NCBI GenBank assembly: GCA_029931535.1
Contig: JAQPZY010001621.1
Coordinates: 1,426,001 to 1,490,000 of the forward strand
Source: Margaritifera margaritifera
Lineage: Eukaryota > Mollusca > Bivalvia > Unionida > Margaritiferidae
DNA: 64,000 bases
Direction: 5' to 3'
In this document: positions 60,186 through 64,000 of the stretch, in pieces
Layout of the letters: every line of letters starts with the position of its first letter
How positions within the stretch are numbered: the first letter of the stretch is position 1
Notes under the pieces: model-generated
What the model was told of the DNA's origin: nothing
Database searches by the model: none
The model's input: only the letters and a program-made list of their open reading frames with translations
Translations under genes and position numbers: made by a program

Positions 60186-62195
60186 AAAAGCAAAATTCCC
60201 TTGAAGGGACTGGTGCCCAACTGACCAAAAAGAATTTCCAGGAATCCATGATAAGTCCATTTCTTCTGTCCTTTTATTCTTTTTAACTGCCATGTATTGA
60301 AACCATTTAAGATATTCTTGATAAACTAATACCAAACAAAAAAATTTTTTTTAAAAAATGTTTGAGTTAAAATCTTCTTTATCATGGCTTTTGACTTACG
60401 GCAGAACATGATATTATAGATAGAAGACCAATGAACTTGTCTCAGACAATGTCAACATATATCTACGTACTAAGTTTGGTTAAATCTATAATTAATATTG
60501 TGGAATAAAAACAAAACAAGCTATTGAACTAGCAGCATTCAAGGTACTAGTATTCTTCAGCTATATCCACAAAATGGGTTTCATAAAAATCCATTCATAC
60601 TTGTTTGTGTTATTATGCTCATAAGCCAGTATATCTAAAATCCGGAGTCAAGACCTTTGACATTAAAATCAATACCCAAGTGCTGACTATCAACTTGTTT
60701 GCTGGAATGAAACTGAATACAATGTCTGGTCAAAATTCACTTGGTTATGCATAAGTTTTTGTCTTCATAAGTTCAATGAAGTACAAAAATGCAAACAATG
60801 ACTTTTGATTTAACCCTAAGGTCAGTTAGATCTAGTTTTTAAACTCCTTCACAAAAGTGCAGATATGCTGGTGGACAGATCAGCATCATTTTCATTCAGA
60901 ACCAATTACATATTGTAAGAAGTGTTTTAGTGAAAGTCCCATGTCAATGCCAACATTCATTCAAGAGGAATAACAAGATTTTCAAGACAGCCACTATGGT
61001 ATTATGTTTGTGGTCAGATGAGCAACATTTTCATTCAGAACCAGTTGCATGTTGCTTTAATGTCAGTATATCCATCAATTCATGAGAAACCGCCATATAA
61101 AGATTTTTAAGATGGCCAACAAGTCAGTCAATTGGAGGTTGGAACAGCAAATTATTTTATTGTAAGAAAGAAGCATTTCCTTTTTTTTTTTAAAATATCA
61201 GTATGACTATCCCTGAAAGAAAAAAATAGCTGTAATTAGATTTTCCATAATAGCCACAAGAGTGGCCATTTAGGAAGGTCATGTCAGAAACATTTTCAAT
61301 TAGGACCAACTACATCTATTGGAAACATCTTGTTGATATAATCATCTCTTCAAAAGGAGTAGTGATGACAAGATGTTAAAGTTTACTACCATGGTCATCA
61401 TGTCGGTGGTCTAACTGGCACCATTTTCATTTGAGACCAACTAGATGTCATAAGAAGTCTTTCAGTGAAAACCCCATGCCAATGTAACCATCTGTTCAGA
61501 AGGAGTAGCTACAGCAAGATTTTCTTTGAGGTCTGATCAGCACCATTTTCATTTCAGGCCAACTATGTGTCATAAGAAGTCTTCTAGTGAAAATCCCATG
61601 TTGATATGAGCATCCAATCAGATATAGTAATAACAAGATATTCAAGATGATCAGCCTGGAGTTCTGATCAGCATCATTTTCATTTGGTTTTGGTTTGGTG
61701 CTTTACGGCACAGCAACACATTGACAAGTAGGTTATTGTGTGCCAAGGCAACTGGAGTAAAGTGCAGTGCCCAAGGACACACCACAGTAGCTGACACAGG
61801 CTGGTCCGATGGTAGGATTTAAACCCGCACCCTTTCTGTCATGAGTCCAGCATGCTAATCACTGAGCCACCATTGCTCCCTTTCATTTGGGACCAACTAG
61901 ACATCATACAAAATCTTTTAGTGAAAATCCTATGCCAATATGACCATCTGTTCCAGAGAAGTAGCTATAATACAATTTTTCAAGATGATCACAATGGTGG
62001 CCATATAGGATGTCTGAGGGGTACCATTTTAATTTGGACACAGAGATAATTGTGTTTGTAGAGTTTGTTGGCAACCCTCTCAGTATTTTATGAGAAGCAG
62101 CAATGGCATAATTGTGCTAATAGGTGGGCAGATGCCATATGACAAGTCATCACATAAGTTCTTTTGGTCTGTGACCAAAAGAGCTAAAATGGTAT
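60186..62195 (+). mobile_element. pearl/HINE-like element, copy 4, with nested SINE
   Basis: Left end AAATTCCCTTGAAGGGACTG then TGCCCAACTGACC, 16 bp upstream of the first AHI1 exon seen. Core units occur from about 60870 onward; the right end is CATCACATAAGTTCTTTTGG ... GACCAAAAGAGCTAAAAT, an evident hairpin. A SINE is inserted at 61688-61880. The stretch 60340-60850 is dissimilar and may be a separate insertion. Confidence 0.75.
61688..61880 (-). mobile_element. tRNA-derived SINE, 193 bp, second copy
   Basis: Reverse complement of the 1108-1300 element: tail TTTTGGTTTGGTGCTTTACG on the left, head CACTGAGCCACCATTGCTCC on the right. Flanked by TTTCATTTGG at 61678-61687 and 61881-61890, a 10-bp target duplication. 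Confidence 0.9.
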
Positions 62196-62199
62196 AAAG

Positions 62200-64000
62200 T
62201 GTTCATTACAAATATCATGATACTAGTATCATTATCATTTGCCAGTCAGGAAAGTAAAAACCCCAGTTTTCATACAGCACTAAGAAACATTAGACTACCT
62301 TTTTTGTCAAACCCACCTTTGATTTAGCAAGTAAAAACTTTAAAATTGACCAGTCTAGTTTATGGATCGATGGATGGATGGTTGTACAGATGTGCACATG
62401 GATGCCAAAGTGATCACTATGTTGACCTTCCACCAAGGTAAACGAGACAATAATACCTGAATCTATTTCACTGTTCTTTGAACATCAAAATCCAGAAAAT
62501 AATTGTCCTTTCATAGAAAGAATAAGATACTTTTACCTAATACACCATTTTAAGTGCCAATAAAAATATAATATTTGCAAAACCATAAAATGTATACACA
62601 CAAAATTAAATGAATTCCTGGTATTTACTTTTAATACAATTCCACTAAAAGAAAATAAATCTATGCAGTTTAACACATTAAAAAAAAAGTATTTGTTTGG
62701 AAACTTTCACAAGAGTCTTATCAACTACTTATAAAAACTAGCTAGCAAAGAATCATTGATACACTCAGTTCCATGGCAACCATGAGCAAAGTGGATCAAC
62801 AACTGTTGATTAGAGAAGATGGGGGGGGGGCTAGATATTCTGATGTCATGTGAAGATGCTAATGAAAAAAAAACTACAGTGTATGTGCCACTTAAAATCA
62901 AATTTGTTTATGAAAACCACTGATTTGATGACAGAAAAGGGGAAAACTGGAATTTTAAGGATTAAATGATCATGGTTTGGTATTTATTGAAGTGTAAATT
63001 TTACCTAATCACCCACTTAGTTTACATAAAGTCCTTCTTAATAGATTAACAGATATCCCAGCATATCATATGCCCAACTTCTTCTCCAGGATGTCCAAAA
63101 TTCTACCACTGGATAGTCATCAACTTCACTTTCTCCCACCCAATGACCAAATAATGATCCAATGCCATCCAAACTGTTCCAAAATGCAACTTATCTCTGC
63201 CACTAGAGCTGGTTAATTGTGCTTATTAATTGACTCACAATACACCAAAAAAATAAACAATGCTGACTCTCATGTCATTTTCTGCCCAATCACCATTACA
63301 GTGTCAACCTTGTGTGGACACTTGTAAGGGAATAACAAAATGTATTTTTTGCAGGTGTTGATATTAACTGCGCCAAGAAAACAAACTTTTGCACATTCAC
63401 AGGCATGTGTTTTAATAACTGATTGATCATTAACCCTTTCCACAGCAAGTTATCATTTGTTATCACTGTCCGATTTCTGCAAGTTATCATTTGATGATAA
63501 AAACATACCAACTTGTGTTTCAAAACTTGAAACATCAATATATAAACAACAATCTATGTTTAAGAATAAAATCAGTGAAAGCACTTTCTAAATATATTTA
63601 TTGAAGATTTTTAACTACTGTGCTTGCAGTATTTTCTTCATAAAAAATCAGTCTGAAACCATAAGCGAACATGTCAAGAGATAATAATGGCGGACATCGC
63701 TGAGTCTAGGAAGGACCTCTTCATTAAACTATTTGTTTTCATAACTCATTGGGAACACAAATTAATGAAAATACACTATTGGTAGAAAAGCAGCGAAGCA
63801 AATAATATCTAACCAATGCACGATGTTATTACGAGTATGTAGACATATATTAAAAGCATAAATCTGCAATCCTATCTATGGATTGTTGTACCAAAGCTAC
63901 AAAGTGTGAGTGGAAATATTAAGAAAATCCCTGTTTCTAAAACTAGATGCACCCACATGGCATGTGTGGCACCATATTTGTTCTTTTCTGTGTGCTGATT
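62200..64000. other. 5' side of AHI1, nothing firmly recognised
   Basis: No exon with an ATG ending in phase 1 could be supported, so the first coding exon is either too short to see or beyond 64000. About 62385-62440 shares CACATGGATGCCAAAGTGAT with 11990-12015. A G9 run is at 62821-62830. Confidence 0.45.

Noticed and set aside
62527..62560. ATG GTG TAT followed by a GTAAAA donor as the AHI1 initiator exon
   Set aside because: The frame meets TAG at the boundary and the phase does not fit the exon at 60106-60169.
63683..63772. ATGGCGGACATCGCTGAG on the plus strand as a possible first exon of another gene
   Set aside because: The frame is only about 30 codons, no donor fits well, and similar ATGGCGGAC phrases occur in repeats nearby (11110).

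Overview
This is an AT-rich metazoan genomic window with no prokaryotic features. The split gene with canonical GT-AG introns, dense minisatellites, tRNA-derived SINEs and tandem-repeat-cored transposable elements suggest a lophotrochozoan, most likely a bivalve mollusc. The organism call is inference from repeat style, not from a marker gene.

One gene dominates. On the minus strand, 22 phase-consistent coding exons between 60169 (5' side) and 3186 (3' side) encode about 970 residues of an orthologue of jouberin (AHI1), a protein of the ciliary transition zone. In order they give: a short helical segment like the human N-terminus; a Lys-rich, low-complexity N-terminal half with Ser-Pro repeats (one 607-bp exon); a conserved C2-like region (IHRTDKL, FDFKQ, WEELLIFNEN, IAWAFLK); and a WD40 domain spread over eight exons. 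The initiator exon was not found, and the C-terminal part with the expected SH3 domain lies beyond the left edge. All 21 exon-exon joins keep the reading frame.

Almost everything else is intronic repeat. By region: 1-3.2 kb, flank with a SINE inserted in a 143-bp repeat array and a 38-bp array; 3.3-8.1 kb, 38-bp and ~160-bp arrays and a small MITE; 9-16 kb, a double-hairpin MITE, ~150-bp, 66-bp and ~60-bp arrays and a terminal GC hairpin; 17-20 kb, a tailed LINE end, an inverted copy of the 160-bp array and a minisatellite crossing a splice donor; 20.8-25.3 kb, a decayed L1-like LINE; 26-33 kb, a second donor-crossing minisatellite, a TIR element, a tiny MITE and a second LINE fragment; 34-45 kb, pogo/Tigger remains and three more double-hairpin MITEs; 46-62 kb, four copies of a pearl/HINE-like element, a large TATG microsatellite and many minisatellites.

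The most unusual observation is that three exons have a splice site lying inside a tandem repeat: the donors of exons 19466-19581 and 26512-26701, and the acceptor of exon 51223-51331. Arrays of 5, 9 and 3 duplicate splice sites stand beside the real one. Use of a duplicate site would give a premature stop in each case. A second notable element is a roughly 215-bp MITE present four times, each carrying two long near-perfect hairpins.
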